The position numbers were made by a program, and so were the translations under genes. A stretch of DNA of 6,617 nt. Origin: Frankiaceae bacterium (GTDB lineage Bacteria > Actinomycetota > Actinomycetes > JAVEEB01). Position 1 is the stretch's first letter. Each line of letters starts with the position of its first letter. The stretch lies in assembly GCA_030840665.1 (NCBI GenBank), contig JAVEEB010000107.1:1-6617 (forward strand), read 5' to 3'. Under the pieces are notes generated by a model. That model did not search any database, was not told the origin of the DNA, and saw only the letters and a program-made list of their open reading frames with translations. Of the stretch, positions 1 through 6,260 are shown piece after piece.

Positions 1-1430
1 TAGAACACGGCGATGCCGCTGACGCTGATCCACGCACCGGCCACGAACTTGGTGAACAACTCCAGGACGAGGATGACGCCCGTCAGTGACCCGCCGAAGA
101 ACTGGATGGCGCGCGAGGTCTTCATCACGCGGATCTGCGCGGGCGTCTGGTCGGGGTCCTCCTTGAGGTGCCTCGTCCAGTGCCGCACCATGCCGAACTG
201 GCTCGCGGTGAAGGCGATGAACACGCCAATGATGTACAGGTTGATCAGCTCGGACGTGTGGGCGTTGAAGCCCCAGATCAGCAGGCCGGCGAACAGCGCC
301 AGCATGATGATGCCGTTGCTGAACACGAGCCGGTCACCACGCGTGTGCAACTGACGCGGGAGCAAGCGGTCCTGAGCCAGCACGGAGGCCAGCACCGGAA
401 AGCCGTTGAACGCCGTGTTCGCCGCGAGCGACAGGATCAACGCCGTCGTGATCTGCAGCATCAGGTAGGCGAGGTTGTGCTTGCCGCCGAAGACGGCCTC
501 ACCGATCTGCGACATGACCGTGCCGCCCTTCGGGTGGCCCTTGTCGTCCTCCACGTAGTGCACGTGCGTCTTGAGAGCCAGCATCGTGATGCCACCGAAC
601 ATGACGAGCGACATGACGCCCATCATCAGCAGCGTCTGCGCCGCGTTCTTCGACTTCGGCTTGCGGACCGCCGGCACGCCGTTGGCAATCGCCTCCACGC
701 CGGTCAGGGCGGTGCATCCGGAGGCGAAAGCGCGGACCGCCAGCCAGATGAGGGCCAGTCCGACGTACGAGGTCGAGTGCCCGTACCCATCCCGGGCTGT
801 CGTTGCTGCAGGCAGGTCGCCACCCAGCAGCCGGAACGTCCCAATACCGACGAGGGCCAGGACAGTGACGATGAAGGCGTACGTCGGGACGGCGAAGGCG
901 GTGCCCGACTCACGGACGCCGCGCAGGTTGAGCACCGTGATGATGAGCAGCATCCCCAGCGCGATCCGGACGCTGTACGGCGCGAGCCAGCTGACGCCGG
1001 ACGAGTCGCTGGCCGCGGACGTGATCGCGTCGACGCCGGCCGACACCGAAACCGCCACGGTGACGACGTAGTCGACCATCAGGGCGGCCGCGACGAGCAT
1101 CCCGGCCCGCTTGCCGAAGTTGACGGACGCGACCTCGTAATCGCCCCCGCCGCTCGGGTAGGCGTGCACAGTGCGGCGGTACGAAAAGACGACGGTCACC
1201 ATCAGGACCGCGACGGCCACGGCGACCCAGGGGGCCAAGTAGAGGAAGGACAAGCCGCCGATGGAGAGCACCAGCAGGATTTCCTGGGTGGCGTACGCGA
1301 CCGAAGACAGTGCGTCGGATGAGAAAACCGGCAACGCGAGCGTCTTGGGCAGCAGCGTGTCACCGAGCATCTGGCTACGCAGGGGCCGACCGAAGACCAA
1401 ACGCTTGCTGAACTCGCCCCATGACGCCAT
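1..1430 (-). CDS. KimA-like (KUP/APC superfamily) transporter, probable potassium importer; 3' end cut by window edge
   Basis: Multi-pass membrane transporter, 476 codons visible. Automatic annotation would probably say 'APC family permease' or 'amino acid permease'. The N-terminus carries KRLVFGRPLRSQ (9-20) and SSDALSSVAYATQEIL (37-52), followed by AYPSGGGDYEV (90-100), VDYVVTVAVSVSAG (119-132), LNLRGVRES (167-175), SGCTALTGVEAI (237-248), AANTAF (336-341), RGDRLVFSNGI (364-374) and LYIIGVFIAFT (398-408). Remembered B. subtilis KimA, a high-affinity K+/H+ symporter, has near-identical blocks in the same order. Its K+-site residues D36, Y43, D117, T121, S125, T230 and E233 correspond to D39, Y46, D120, T124, S128, T243 and E246 here. 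The visible part ends around the last membrane helix, so the cytoplasmic C-terminal domain, which in KimA binds cyclic di-AMP, lies outside the window. ATG at 1430 is the only usual start codon after an in-frame TAA at 1476-1478, and no Shine-Dalgarno precedes it. The gene is divergent from the TrkA pair. The family is certain; potassium as substrate is inferred. Confidence 0.92.
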   Translation of the reverse strand, partial: MASWGEFSKRLVFGRPLRSQMLGDTLLPKTLALPVFSSDALSSVAYATQEILLVLSIGGLSFLYLAPWVAVAVAVLMVTVVFSYRRTVHAYPSGGGDYEVASVNFGKRAGMLVAAALMVDYVVTVAVSVSAGVDAITSAASDSSGVSWLAPYSVRIALGMLLIITVLNLRGVRESGTAFAVPTYAFIVTVLALVGIGTFRLLGGDLPAATTARDGYGHSTSYVGLALIWLAVRAFASGCTALTGVEAIANGVPAVRKPKSKNAAQTLLMMGVMSLVMFGGITMLALKTHVHYVEDDKGHPKGGTVMSQIGEAVFGGKHNLAYLMLQITTALILSLAANTAFNGFPVLASVLAQDRLLPRQLHTRGDRLVFSNGIIMLALFAGLLIWGFNAHTSELINLYIIGVFIAFTASQFGMVRHWTRHLKEDPDQTPAQIRVMKTSRAIQFFGGSLTGVILVLELFTKFVAGAWISVSGIAVF

Positions 1431-1438
1431 GGCTGTGA

Positions 1439-1444
1439 ATCGTA
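1439..1444 (-). promoter_or_regulatory. Candidate -10 element giving a leaderless transcript of the KimA-like gene
   Basis: On the minus strand TACGAT, which fits TANNNT, ends 8 bases before the ATG at 1430. Transcription would then begin at or next to the start codon. This agrees with the lack of any Shine-Dalgarno sequence upstream of that ATG. No recognisable -35 box lies 17-18 bases further upstream. Leaderless mRNAs are common in actinobacteria. The assignment is inferred from spacing alone. Confidence 0.3.
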
Positions 1445-1521
1445 GAGTGCTCGCTGCGGGCGCGGCGGAGCGGGCTTACCGGTCCGTGTAGCGTCTCGGT
1501 CGATACGCGTCGTACGTGCAG

Positions 1522-1528
1522 GGAAGGA
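1522..1528 (+). promoter_or_regulatory. Ribosome binding site fixing the GTG start of the first TrkA gene
   Basis: GGAAGGA lies 9 bases before GTG at 1538. Further GTG codons follow at 1544 and 1547, but only the 1538 start gives normal spacing and keeps the whole first beta strand of the Rossmann fold ahead of the glycine motif. Confidence 0.7.
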
Positions 1529-1537
1529 CGACCGGCA

Positions 1538-2203
1538 GTGCATGTGGTGATCATGGGCTGCGGCCGCGTGGGGTCCGCGCTGGCTCACAGCCTCGAGGAA
1601 GCCGGCCACAGCGTCGCCGTCATCGATAGGGACGCGACGGCCTTCCGCCGCTTGGGCCCCGAGTTCGCCGGTCAGCAGGTCACCGGCGTCGGCTTCGACC
1701 GCGACACGCTGATCGAGGCGGGCACCGAACGAGCGATCGCGTTCGCCGCGGTCTCGTCGGGTGACAACTCCAACATCCTCGCCGCCCGCGTCGCCCGCGA
1801 GTCGTTCGGCGTCGAGAACGTCGTCGCCCGCATCTACGACCCGAAGCGCGCCGAGGTGTACCAGAAGCTCGGCATTCCCACCGTGCGCACCGTCCGCTGG
1901 ACGGTCGACCAGATGCTGCGGCGCCTGTCCCCCGGCGGCGCGGAGACCGAGTGGCGCGACCCCACCGGGCAGGTCGTGCTCGCCGAGGTCCACGTCGACA
2001 TCTCCTGGGTCGGCCAGCGCATCACGGCGATGGAGGCCGCGTCCGGCGTCCGCGTCGCGTTGCTCAGCCGCATGGGCGATGCCCTCCTTCCCCACAAGGA
2101 CACGGTGTTCCAGCAGGACGACCTCCTGCACGTCACTGTGCAAGCCGATCGACTCGCCGACGTGTCGAAGCTGTTCGCCGCCGCCCCGATGGAGGACCGA
2201 TGA
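1538..2203 (+). CDS. ceoB: TrkA family potassium uptake regulatory protein (CeoB-like)
   Basis: Cytosolic RCK protein of 221 residues, the usual length for a single-RCK TrkA/KtrA-type subunit. Such proteins form rings, bind NAD(H) or adenine nucleotides and gate a K+ channel-like membrane partner. The N-terminal Rossmann domain has the dinucleotide motif GCGRVG (7-12) and an acidic residue, D30, at the end of strand 2 for the ribose. SSGDNSN and FGVENVVARIYDP follow in the middle, as in other actinobacterial CeoB proteins. From about residue 140 a TrkA_C (RCK_C) domain contains WVGQRI and ends near the C-terminus. There is no signal peptide or membrane helix, so it cannot transport ions alone. 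Its stop TGA overlaps the ATG of the next trkA gene (ATGA), implying translational coupling. The symbol follows M. tuberculosis Rv2691 by position and sequence resemblance from memory. No TrkH/TrkG gene is in the window. Confidence 0.95.
   Translation: MHVVIMGCGRVGSALAHSLEEAGHSVAVIDRDATAFRRLGPEFAGQQVTGVGFDRDTLIEAGTERAIAFAAVSSGDNSNILAARVARESFGVENVVARIYDPKRAEVYQKLGIPTVRTVRWTVDQMLRRLSPGGAETEWRDPTGQVVLAEVHVDISWVGQRITAMEAASGVRVALLSRMGDALLPHKDTVFQQDDLLHVTVQADRLADVSKLFAAAPMEDR
2191..2196 (+). promoter_or_regulatory. Ribosome binding site of the second TrkA gene, inside the first
   Basis: GGAGGA sits within the last codons of the upstream trkA gene, 3 bases before ATG at 2200. It supports the 2200 start rather than the longer open frame beginning at 1951, and supports coupled translation of the pair. 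Confidence 0.7.
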
Positions 2204-2880
2204 AGGTCGCGATCGCCGGGGCCGGCAACGTCGGCCGCTCCATCGCCCGTGAACTGCTCTCCAACGGCCACCAGGTCCTGCTGATGGAGAAAGAGCCACG
2301 CGCGATGAAGGTCGACACGGTGGCTGACGCCGAGTGGCTCCTCGCCGACGCCTGCGAGATCGCGACCCTCGACGAGGCCGGCCTGCAGACCTGCCAGGTC
2401 GTCGTTGCGGCGACGGGCGACGACAAGGTCAATCTCGTGTTCTCACTACTGGCGAAGACCGAGTTCGGCGTGCCGCGCGTCGTCGCACGCGTCAATCACC
2501 CGAAGAACGAGTGGCTTTTCAACGAGTCCTGGGGGGTCGACGTATCCGTGTCGGCGCCGCGCCTCCTGGCCGCGCTCGTCGAGGAAGCGGTCAGCGTCGG
2601 CGACCTCGTGCGGCTCATGAGCCTGCGCCAGGGTGAGGCGAACATCGTCGAGCTGACCCTCGCCGAGGAGACGCCGTACATCGGCAAGCGCGTCGGCGAG
2701 GTGCCGTGGCCGCAGGACACGGCGCTGGTCGCGATCGTCCGCGATGGGCGCGTCCTGGTGCCGACGTCCAACGACCCGCTCGAATCGGGCGACGAGTTGC
2801 TCTTCGTCGCGGCCGCTGACGCCGAGGAGAGCCTGCACGACGTGCTCTCCGGCCCGCGCGCTCCCCGCAAGACGTCCTAG
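2200..2880 (+). CDS. ceoC: TrkA family potassium uptake regulatory protein (CeoC-like)
   Basis: Second RCK subunit, 226 residues, starting at the ATG that overlaps the TGA of its upstream paralogue. The open frame continues upstream to 1951, but those residues are a shadow of the first gene; the true start gives a canonical Rossmann beginning, MKVAIAGAGNVG. The nucleotide-binding loop is GAGNVG (7-12) and the strand-2 acid is E30, in contrast to D30 in the partner. AATGDDKVN, FGVPRVVARVN and NEWLFNESWGVDVSVS are typical of CeoC-type proteins. A TrkA_C domain follows from about residue 140, containing YIGKRVGEVPWP and GDELLFVA near the end. It is soluble, with no membrane segment. The two subunits are clearly diverged paralogues and probably form a mixed ring or gate together. 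It probably cooperates with a K+ transporter, for which the divergent KimA-like protein is the nearest candidate. The gene converges on the OB-fold gene with 21 bp between stop codons. Confidence 0.95.
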   Translation: MKVAIAGAGNVGRSIARELLSNGHQVLLMEKEPRAMKVDTVADAEWLLADACEIATLDEAGLQTCQVVVAATGDDKVNLVFSLLAKTEFGVPRVVARVNHPKNEWLFNESWGVDVSVSAPRLLAALVEEAVSVGDLVRLMSLRQGEANIVELTLAEETPYIGKRVGEVPWPQDTALVAIVRDGRVLVPTSNDPLESGDELLFVAAADAEESLHDVLSGPRAPRKTS

Positions 2881-2885
2881 GAATC

Positions 2886-2935
2886 TTGTACGGCGAAGCG
2901 CTTAGCCGGGCAGCAGTTCGTACAACGGGTTGAAG
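2886..2935. terminator. Possible bidirectional terminator / palindrome at the convergent gene junction
   Basis: Between the two convergent stop codons, and running into the OB-fold coding end, lies a 16-bp near-perfect palindrome at 2892-2907, GGCGAAGCGCTTAGCC, with one mismatched pair. It is flanked by the inverted 7-mers TTGTACG (2886-2892) and CGTACAA (2929-2935). There is no T-tract, but actinobacterial terminators often lack one. It could end transcripts from both directions or be a protein-binding site. Confidence 0.3.
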
Positions 2936-3279
2936 ACCGTCTGGCGGCCTTCGAACTGCGTCAACCGGCCGCGAGCGACCAGCTGCCGGCCCGGCTCCAC
3001 GCCCGCGATGCGACGCCGCCCGAGCCAGACGAGCTCGACGATGCCGCTCCCGTCGTACAACTCGGCTTCCAGCGCCGGGACTCCCCCGCGCGGCCGCAAC
3101 GTCACGGTGCGGATGCTGCCGGCGATGCGCACGTACGAACGGTTGGTGCAGTCAGCGATCGCGGTGGCGCCCAGCTCGGCGCAGTTTTCCCGCAGTTCCT
3201 CCGCAACGAGCGAGTCGGTGTCCGCGGACAACCGGTGGATCATGCGCTTCATGCGGCCTGGCTTGTCGACGTTACCCAT
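2902..3279 (-). CDS. OB-fold nucleic acid binding domain protein (RecG wedge-like), actinobacterial conserved
   Basis: Small soluble protein of 125 residues. A basic, helical N-terminal stretch (about 6-40) is followed by an OB-fold: strand 1 YVRIAGSIRTVTLRP (49-63), strands 2-3 ALEAELYDGSGIVELVWLGRR (69-89, the last written residue being R89) and strands 4-5 within 99-123, including ARGRLTQFEGRQTVFNP. The pattern resembles the wedge OB domain of RecG and matches the family found next to DUF3710 in most actinobacteria (Rv2694c type). DNA or RNA binding is expected of the fold, but no specific role is known. Two starts are possible: GTG at 3282, overlapping the upstream stop as GTGA, or the adjacent ATG at 3279, sharing one base with that TGA. 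GGAG lies 8 bases before the ATG, so I chose the ATG. It is the last gene of the minus-strand string. The DUF3159 gene that usually follows it is missing. Confidence 0.88.
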   Translation of the reverse strand: MGNVDKPGRMKRMIHRLSADTDSLVAEELRENCAELGATAIADCTNRSYVRIAGSIRTVTLRPRGGVPALEAELYDGSGIVELVWLGRRRIAGVEPGRQLVARGRLTQFEGRQTVFNPLYELLPG

Positions 3280-4016
3280 CACTGGATCTCCGTGATCTCG
3301 GGTCCGCGTTCGGGCGCGGGCAATCGGCGGGGCGCCGTTTCGTCGAGCTCGGTCATCGCGGCCTGAGCCTCACGCGGAAGCGCCAATGGGAGTTGATCGC
3401 GGGGGGCCATGGCCTCGGTGCCACGGACGACGACGACGTTGCGGAACATGGCTTCCAGCACCGTGGCGGCGCCGGGATCCGTCGCGGCAGGGCCGGTGAA
3501 CATGCCGCGCAGGAACCAGCGGGGCCCGTCCACGCCGACGAACCGCGCCGGCTGCAGACCCTTCTTGCCTGGCGCCTCGGGGACCTTGGCGCGCAGCTCC
3601 GGGCCGAGGGGGCCGTCCGCGATCTCCGCGGCGCCCCCGGCGGTCTGGATGCCCTCGAGCATCTCCTCGCGGACTTCTCGCCAGATGCCTTCGCGGCGCG
3701 GGGCGGCGAACGCGCTGACCTGCAACGTGTTGCGCCCCATCACGAACGTGGCCGCGGTCACCACGCCGCCCTCGTTCATCTCGAGGCGCAGCTCGCCGTC
3801 GGTGGGGGCGGGCACCCTGAGGCCACCCAGGTCGACGCGTGCGAAGCCGTCGTCCGGAACGTTCTCGACGTCGTACGGTCCGAGGCCGTCGCTCAGCTGA
3901 CCCAGGTCGTCGACCCGGTCATCGAGAACGACGTCGAGGTCACCGTCGACCGTGAGGTCATCCGTTGCGACGTCCACATCGCCCTGCGGCTCGTCGCGAT
4001 TGCGGCGTCCGAACAT
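3279..4016 (-). CDS. DUF3710 domain-containing protein
   Basis: Conserved actinobacterial protein of unknown function, 245 residues, within the usual family length. Residues 10-57 form a highly acidic, low-complexity leader. The family core then runs ARVDLGGLRVPAP (59-71), LQVSAFAAPRREGIWREVRE (98-117), FVGVDGPRWFLRGMFTG (159-175) and VVVVRGTEAMAPRD (194-207), and it ends in the signature RGPEITEIQ. There is no signal peptide, membrane helix or recognisable catalytic motif. It almost always sits between dut and the OB-fold gene, as here, which suggests a link to DNA or nucleotide metabolism, but this is only context. ATG at 4016 is preceded by a purine-rich GAGGGAAGAGTGAAGG stretch rather than a clean Shine-Dalgarno. 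Its stop overlaps the start of the OB-fold gene, so the two are translationally coupled; a 63-bp gap separates it from dut. Confidence 0.93.
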   Translation of the reverse strand: MFGRRNRDEPQGDVDVATDDLTVDGDLDVVLDDRVDDLGQLSDGLGPYDVENVPDDGFARVDLGGLRVPAPTDGELRLEMNEGGVVTAATFVMGRNTLQVSAFAAPRREGIWREVREEMLEGIQTAGGAAEIADGPLGPELRAKVPEAPGKKGLQPARFVGVDGPRWFLRGMFTGPAATDPGAATVLEAMFRNVVVVRGTEAMAPRDQLPLALPREAQAAMTELDETAPRRLPAPERGPEITEIQ

Positions 4017-4052
4017 GCCTTCACTCTTCCCTCTTATAGCTGTCGTACCTGG

Positions 4053-4073
4053 CCCGGTGCGGGTGCGCCCGGG
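4053..4073. other. Small GC hairpin between dut and the DUF3710 gene
   Basis: CCCGG (4053-4057) and CCGGG (4069-4073) form a short imperfect stem within the 63-bp gap. On the minus strand TATAAG (4038-4033) follows, 16 bases before the DUF3710 start, and could be a weak -10 box. Together they could attenuate dut read-through and restart transcription, but the stem is short, there is no T-tract and no -35 box is evident. Confidence 0.2.
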
Positions 4074-4079
4074 GTCGCG

Positions 4080-4532
4080 CTAGCCGGAGTGACCTCCGGT
4101 CGAGCCGAAACCGCCGGCCCCACGTTCGGTCATCGGCAGCTCCGCCACTTCAACAAACCGTGCGGACGCCACCTGCTGCACCACCAGTTGCGCGATCCGG
4201 TCACCTCGCCGCAGAACGACTGGGGTGATCGGGTCGAGGTTGATCACGATCACCTTGATCTCCCCACGGTACCCGGCGTCGATCGTGCCCGGCGCGTTGA
4301 CGAGCGCAACGCCGAACTTGGCGGCGAGTCCCGATCGCGGGTGCACGAACGCCGCGTATCCGTGGGGCAGCGCAATGGCCATCCCCGTCGGCACCACCGC
4401 CCTCTCGCCCGGGCTCAGCGTCACGTCGACCGCCGACACCAGATCCGCCCCCGCATCACCTGACAACGCATAGGCAGGCAGCGGTAGTTCCGTGTCGAGC
4501 CGCAGCACCAGCACCTCGGGGCGGTCAGGCAT
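4080..4532 (-). CDS. dut: Deoxyuridine 5'-triphosphate nucleotidohydrolase (dUTPase)
   Basis: Trimeric dUTPase that hydrolyses dUTP to dUMP and pyrophosphate, keeping uracil out of DNA and supplying dUMP for thymidylate synthesis. At 150 residues it is a normal bacterial homotrimeric enzyme and has all five motifs in order: I DAGADL (26-31), II PRSGLA (65-70), [13 protein letters not shown] (82-91) with the catalytic-water aspartate D85 and uracil-stacking Y88, IV DRIAQLV (111-117), and [11 protein letters not shown] (137-146), the glycine-rich C-terminal lid. Nothing is missing, so it should be active. ATG at 4532 fits family N-termini. A GTG four codons upstream (4544) would overlap the DUF885 stop as GTGA and is a real alternative, giving 154 residues. 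Neither has a strong ribosome binding site, which suggests translation is coupled to DUF885. The open frame extends further upstream inside DUF885, but without dUTPase sequence. Confidence 0.97.
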   Translation of the reverse strand: MPDRPEVLVLRLDTELPLPAYALSGDAGADLVSAVDVTLSPGERAVVPTGMAIALPHGYAAFVHPRSGLAAKFGVALVNAPGTIDAGYRGEIKVIVINLDPITPVVLRRGDRIAQLVVQQVASARFVEVAELPMTERGAGGFGSTGGHSG

Positions 4533-4540
4533 GTCGCCGC

Positions 4541-6175
4541 TCACGCGCCCGTCCCGGCGGCGACGCGCTCGACGAGGCGCAGTGGCAGGGCGCCGGCACC
4601 GGCCACCAGGTTGTGGAAGTCGCGCAGGCCGCCGCCCCCCGCCACGTAGGTGTCGCGAATCCGCTGGATCTCGATCGCGCCCGTCAGGTACGACGACGCC
4701 TGGGTGGGCCACGAGCAGTAACGCAGCACCTCGGCCCGCGCCGTGTCGTCCGACAGGGACGCGTGCTCCTTCATGTACGCGATGGCGTCCTCGACCGTCA
4801 TGTCCCCCGCGTGCAGGGACGTGTCCACGACGATGCGGGCGGCGCGGAAGAGGCGGCAATCGACCTGGCGCGCCTCCGCAGCCGGGTCGGTGAAGAAGCC
4901 CTGCTCGCGCATCATCTGCTCGGCGTAAAGACCCCAGCCCTCGATGAAGAAGGTCGACATCACGACGCGGCGCAACCGGCTGACGGGCTGGGCGGCGAGC
5001 CAGCTCAGGTGCCAGTGGTGACCGGGGTAGGTCTCGTGGGCGCTGATCGTCGGCACGATGGAATGCGAGTTGGTCTGCATCCGCTGGCGGACCGCGTCCG
5101 GGTCTGCGCCGTCCGGCGGGAAAGGCACCCAGAACGTGCCGACGCGGCCGCCGCTGAAGGCGGGCGGCGACAGGTAGGCGGCGACCGCCAGCACGGCGCG
5201 CTGGAACGGCGGCGAGGCGACGACGTCGCAGCGCTCACCGTCGGCGAACGACACGAGGTCCCGGTCGGCGCAGAAAGCGCGCGCGCGTGCGGTGCCCGCC
5301 GTGTACGCCGCCAGCAGCGCCCCCGCGTCGGCCGGGTGATCGTCGTTGAGGCCGGCCAGCCACGCCCGCCAGTCCCGGTCGCCCCGGGCGGCCTGCGCCC
5401 GCGTTGCGAGGTCGTCCTGCAGGGCGTCCTGGTGGGATTTCCCGACGTCACGGAGTTCGCCCGCCGTGTACGACAGGCCGTCGCGGTCCTGCAACAGGCG
5501 CGTGTAGCGGTCGGCCCCGATCGCGAAGGGCCCACTGGCCCGCTTCTGGAGCTCCGACAGCCACGAGCCGAAAGAGTCCATCGCGTCGGCGGCGCGGGCC
5601 CCCGCCTCCGCGACGCGTCCGCGGAGGGTCTCGTCGGCGAATTCGAGCGGCACCGAGTCGCGCAGCCAGGCCCCCGACCCGAGAGCCTGCGGCACGAAAC
5701 GGCCGAGCAGCACCGGCGACGCGAGGTCTGCCTCGAGGTTGTCCCGGCCGGCGGCGAGCACGTCGGCGACGCCGTCGAGGCGGGCGATGACCGCGTCGGC
5801 GAGGTCCGGTTCCTCCCGCAGCCGGTGCGCGAACAGCAGGTGCACCCCGGACAGCACGGAGCTGAGGTAGGGCTCCGGCGAGCGACGCCAGCTCTCCCAG
5901 TCGTCGTCGACCGCGCGGCCGCGAAGGGCGCTGCACGCCAGCTCCCGGTCGATCGCGTCCGCGGGAGAGAGCAGGGATTCGTCGTACGAAGAAAAAGTAC
6001 GCAGCCAATGTTCGTCGCGGGTGCGCCTGTCGCGTTGCCCGGCGGCCGTGAGGTCGGGCAGTTCGGTGTCGTGGGACGTGTCACCGAGGGCCGTGGCCTT
6101 GACCGGGTTGCGGGCGAGGTCCTCGTCGACGAAGCCGTCAATAAGATCAGCGAAGGAACTCGTCTCGGCTGCCAC
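4541..6175 (-). CDS. DUF885 family protein, probable cytosolic zinc metallopeptidase
   Basis: 544 residues, about the family norm. The DUF885 signature for metal binding and catalysis is intact: HETYPGHH at 380-387, with H380 and H386 or H387 as likely zinc ligands and E381 as likely base, and EGWGLYAE at 412-419, with E412 the likely third ligand. FWVPFPPD lies before this and a C-terminal [14 protein letters not shown] block after it, both characteristic. There is no signal peptide or lipobox at the N-terminus ([20 protein letters not shown]), unlike many exported DUF885 members, so it probably acts in the cytosol. The peptidase role is inferred from the motifs; the substrate is unknown. 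GTG at 6175 is the first usual start after an in-frame TAG near 6240 and lies just before the conserved N-terminal helix. No Shine-Dalgarno is visible. The stop overlaps or nearly abuts the dut start, so it heads a DUF885-dut-DUF3710-OB string. Confidence 0.92.
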   Translation of the reverse strand: MAAETSSFADLIDGFVDEDLARNPVKATALGDTSHDTELPDLTAAGQRDRRTRDEHWLRTFSSYDESLLSPADAIDRELACSALRGRAVDDDWESWRRSPEPYLSSVLSGVHLLFAHRLREEPDLADAVIARLDGVADVLAAGRDNLEADLASPVLLGRFVPQALGSGAWLRDSVPLEFADETLRGRVAEAGARAADAMDSFGSWLSELQKRASGPFAIGADRYTRLLQDRDGLSYTAGELRDVGKSHQDALQDDLATRAQAARGDRDWRAWLAGLNDDHPADAGALLAAYTAGTARARAFCADRDLVSFADGERCDVVASPPFQRAVLAVAAYLSPPAFSGGRVGTFWVPFPPDGADPDAVRQRMQTNSHSIVPTISAHETYPGHHWHLSWLAAQPVSRLRRVVMSTFFIEGWGLYAEQMMREQGFFTDPAAEARQVDCRLFRAARIVVDTSLHAGDMTVEDAIAYMKEHASLSDDTARAEVLRYCSWPTQASSYLTGAIEIQRIRDTYVAGGGGLRDFHNLVAGAGALPLRLVERVAAGTGA

Positions 6176-6182
6176 GCCTCGG

Positions 6183-6188
6183 AATTTA
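6183..6188 (-). promoter_or_regulatory. Candidate -10 element giving a leaderless transcript of the DUF885 gene
   Basis: On the minus strand TAAATT (a TANNNT match in an otherwise GC-rich stretch) ends 7 bases before GTG at 6175. A transcript would start at the GTG itself, which fits the missing ribosome binding site. No clear -35 box is present. The arrangement mirrors the one ahead of the KimA-like gene. Confidence 0.3.
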
Positions 6189-6249
6189 GCCGAAGTCAGG
6201 GTGTGCCCACGCGGCGGGCGGGGGTAGATCGCGAAGACTCGCTACAAAC

Positions 6250-6254
6250 GGGAG
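6250..6254 (+). promoter_or_regulatory. Ribosome binding site that selects the second ATG of the DUF4235 gene
   Basis: GGGAG directly abuts the ATG at 6255, too close for initiation there, but is 6 bases before the in-frame ATG at 6261. The later ATG is therefore the more likely start. Confidence 0.65.
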
Positions 6255-6260
6255 ATGTGC

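Larger units (their letters stand above)
1431..1537. promoter_or_regulatory. Divergent intergenic promoter region between transporter and TrkA pair
   Basis: This 107-bp gap must hold both the minus-strand promoter of the KimA-like gene and the plus-strand promoter of the TrkA pair. On the plus strand TAGCGT (1489-1494) is a weak TANNNT match with no clear -35 box. It is too short for, and shows no resemblance to, a full ydaO/kimA-type cyclic di-AMP riboswitch ahead of either gene. A regulator binding here could control both sides. I see no strong operator, only small palindromic bits such as TACG-CGT-CGTA at 1504-1514. Confidence 0.4.

Noticed and set aside
168..1322. Long plus-strand open frame (384 codons) across the transporter region
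   Set aside because: It is antisense to the KimA-like gene, whose translation shows extensive family motifs. The plus-strand product is rich in R, D, H and Q with no domain, a typical high-GC shadow.
1431..1537. Cyclic di-AMP (ydaO/kimA-type) riboswitch ahead of the KimA-like gene
   Set aside because: Expected by analogy with B. subtilis, but the gap is short, shows none of the expected conserved structure that I can recognise, and the gene appears leaderless.
1951..2199. N-terminal extension of the second TrkA protein
   Set aside because: The upstream part of this frame overlaps the first TrkA gene in another frame and is R/P-rich; the Rossmann fold begins exactly at the ATG at 2200, with GGAGGA just before it.
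1202..2299. Minus-strand open frame of 365 codons spanning the divergent promoter and first TrkA gene
   Set aside because: It runs antisense through TrkA and then out of frame through the start of the transporter; a composition artefact.
3393..4463. Plus-strand open frame of 356 codons opposite DUF3710 and dut
   Set aside because: It covers two well-recognised minus-strand genes and the intergenic gap between them, and encodes no known domain.
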